A stretch of 5,150 bases of DNA from Omnitrophica WOR_2 bacterium RIFCSPHIGHO2_01_FULL_52_10 (GTDB taxonomy: Bacteria; Omnitrophota; Gorgyraeia; Zapsychrales; Zapsychraceae), in contig MHGM01000047.1 in the NCBI GenBank assembly GCA_001805565.1, forward strand, positions 842 to 5,991. The letters are read 5' to 3'. Below the pieces are notes generated by a model. That model did no database searches, had not been told where the DNA came from, and worked only from the letters and a program-made list of their open reading frames with translations. This document shows positions 4,747 to 5,150 of this stretch, piece after piece (within the stretch, counting starts at the first letter, position 1; each line of letters starts with the position of its first letter). The translations under genes and the position numbers were made by a program.

Positions 4747-5150
4747 TTACACGGTCCTCGAAAATTTCTGCTGCGCGCCCTGCCTGCCGGCAGGCAGGCC
4801 CTGCTTCAAGTAATGATCGAACCCCATGCACACGTTGCGGATGAAGATCTTTCCCAGCTCCAGGACCTCGATCCGGCCGCTGTCCTGATGGACCAGATCA
4901 TTATCCGCGCACCAGCGCAAATGTTCTTGTTCTTCATGAAAATACTGATCGAAATCAAAACCGAATTTCCGCTGGAACGCGCGTTTGTCCACCGCGAAAC
5001 GGCACATCAGGGAATTAATCGTCCACTGGCGGATCATGTCATCTTCGCTTAAAACCATCCCGCGCTCAACGGGCAAGCGGCCTTCCTTCAACGCCTGGCA
5101 ATAGGCCGGCAGGGCTTTGTGGTTCTGCACGTAAGTATTCTCCAAAAAGC
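4747..5150 (-). CDS. hemN: Oxygen-independent coproporphyrinogen III oxidase, C-terminal part (5' end outside window)
   Basis: The frame enters from the right edge and ends at a TAA at 4747-4749, giving the last 134 or so residues. They match the C-terminal domain of true HemN: YVQNHKALPAYCQALKEGRLPVERGMVLSEDD, then RQWTINSLMCRF, FGFDFDQYFHEE, IRNVCMGFDHYL and a final KFSRTV. HemN is a cytoplasmic radical-SAM enzyme that decarboxylates coproporphyrinogen III to protoporphyrinogen IX without oxygen. The 4Fe-4S CxxxCxC motif lies outside the window, so catalysis cannot be confirmed here. The HemN-type tail argues against the HemW paralogue. A seven-residue LPAGRQG-type insertion, encoded by a palindromic repeat, sits between DHYLKQ and GAQQKFSRTV. 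The TTG at 5145 is only an internal Leu codon; the gene continues upstream. Confidence 0.9.
   Translation of the reverse strand, partial: FLENTYVQNHKALPAYCQALKEGRLPVERGMVLSEDDMIRQWTINSLMCRFAVDKRAFQRKFGFDFDQYFHEEQEHLRWCADNDLVHQDSGRIEVLELGKIFIRNVCMGFDHYLKQGLPAGRQGAQQKFSRTV
4777..4803. repeat. 21-bp palindromic repeat inserted in frame near the hemN 3' end
   Basis: CCTGCCTGCCGGCAGGCAGG (4779-4798) is a perfect 20-bp palindrome. GCCCTG flanks it as a direct repeat at 4777-4782 and 4798-4803, exactly 21 bp apart. Removing one 21-bp period restores an ordinary HemN tail, DHYLKQGAQQKFSRTV. The direct repeat could be a target-site duplication, though the palindrome supplies part of it. The encoded LPAGRQ peptide is one I associate from memory with scattered proteins in Omnitrophota and candidate-phyla genomes. 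Confidence 0.8.

Noticed and set aside
4660..5052. Plus-strand open frame containing an LPAGRQ peptide
   Set aside because: It is antisense to hemN and copy B; the palindrome reads LPAGRQ on both strands, so the peptide does not support a gene.

Overview
The window is a compact run of genes that all read on the minus strand. In transcription order (high to low coordinates) they are the 3' end of hemN, a PilZ-domain gene, hemE, hemG (hemY type), an AbrB-type antitoxin, a PIN-domain toxin, a TrmO-like tRNA methyltransferase, and the first 64 codons of a lipoprotein. I see no rRNA, tRNA, CRISPR array or insertion sequence.

Positions 5150-1540 form a late haem biosynthesis cluster. HemE makes coproporphyrinogen III, HemN makes protoporphyrinogen IX without oxygen, and HemG oxidises it to protoporphyrin IX. 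A c-di-GMP-binding PilZ protein sits between hemN and hemE. Positions 1543-728 hold a toxin-antitoxin module with its own near-consensus promoter, which overlaps the hemG stop codon, and a perfect 33-bp palindrome at the predicted transcription start. trmO follows the toxin by 16 nt, and the lipoprotein gene starts 84 bp after trmO.

The most unusual layer is the repeat content. Every gap in the haem cluster is filled, from stop codon to ribosome-binding region, by a imperfect inverted repeat built of degenerate 7-bp units. The antitoxin leader palindrome is also made of 7-bp units. The motif differs from gap to gap, but the 7-bp period and the inverted layout recur. Two other short repeats have entered haem genes in frame: a 2 x 18-bp unit in hemG and a 21-bp palindromic unit near the hemN C-terminus.

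The organism is probably an uncultivated bacterium. The LPAGRQ palindrome and heptad-filled gaps resemble, from memory, genomes of Omnitrophota and some candidate phyla, and hemE/hemN/hemG clustering is also known from Chlamydia, in the same PVC assemblage. This placement is inference and cannot be proved from the window.
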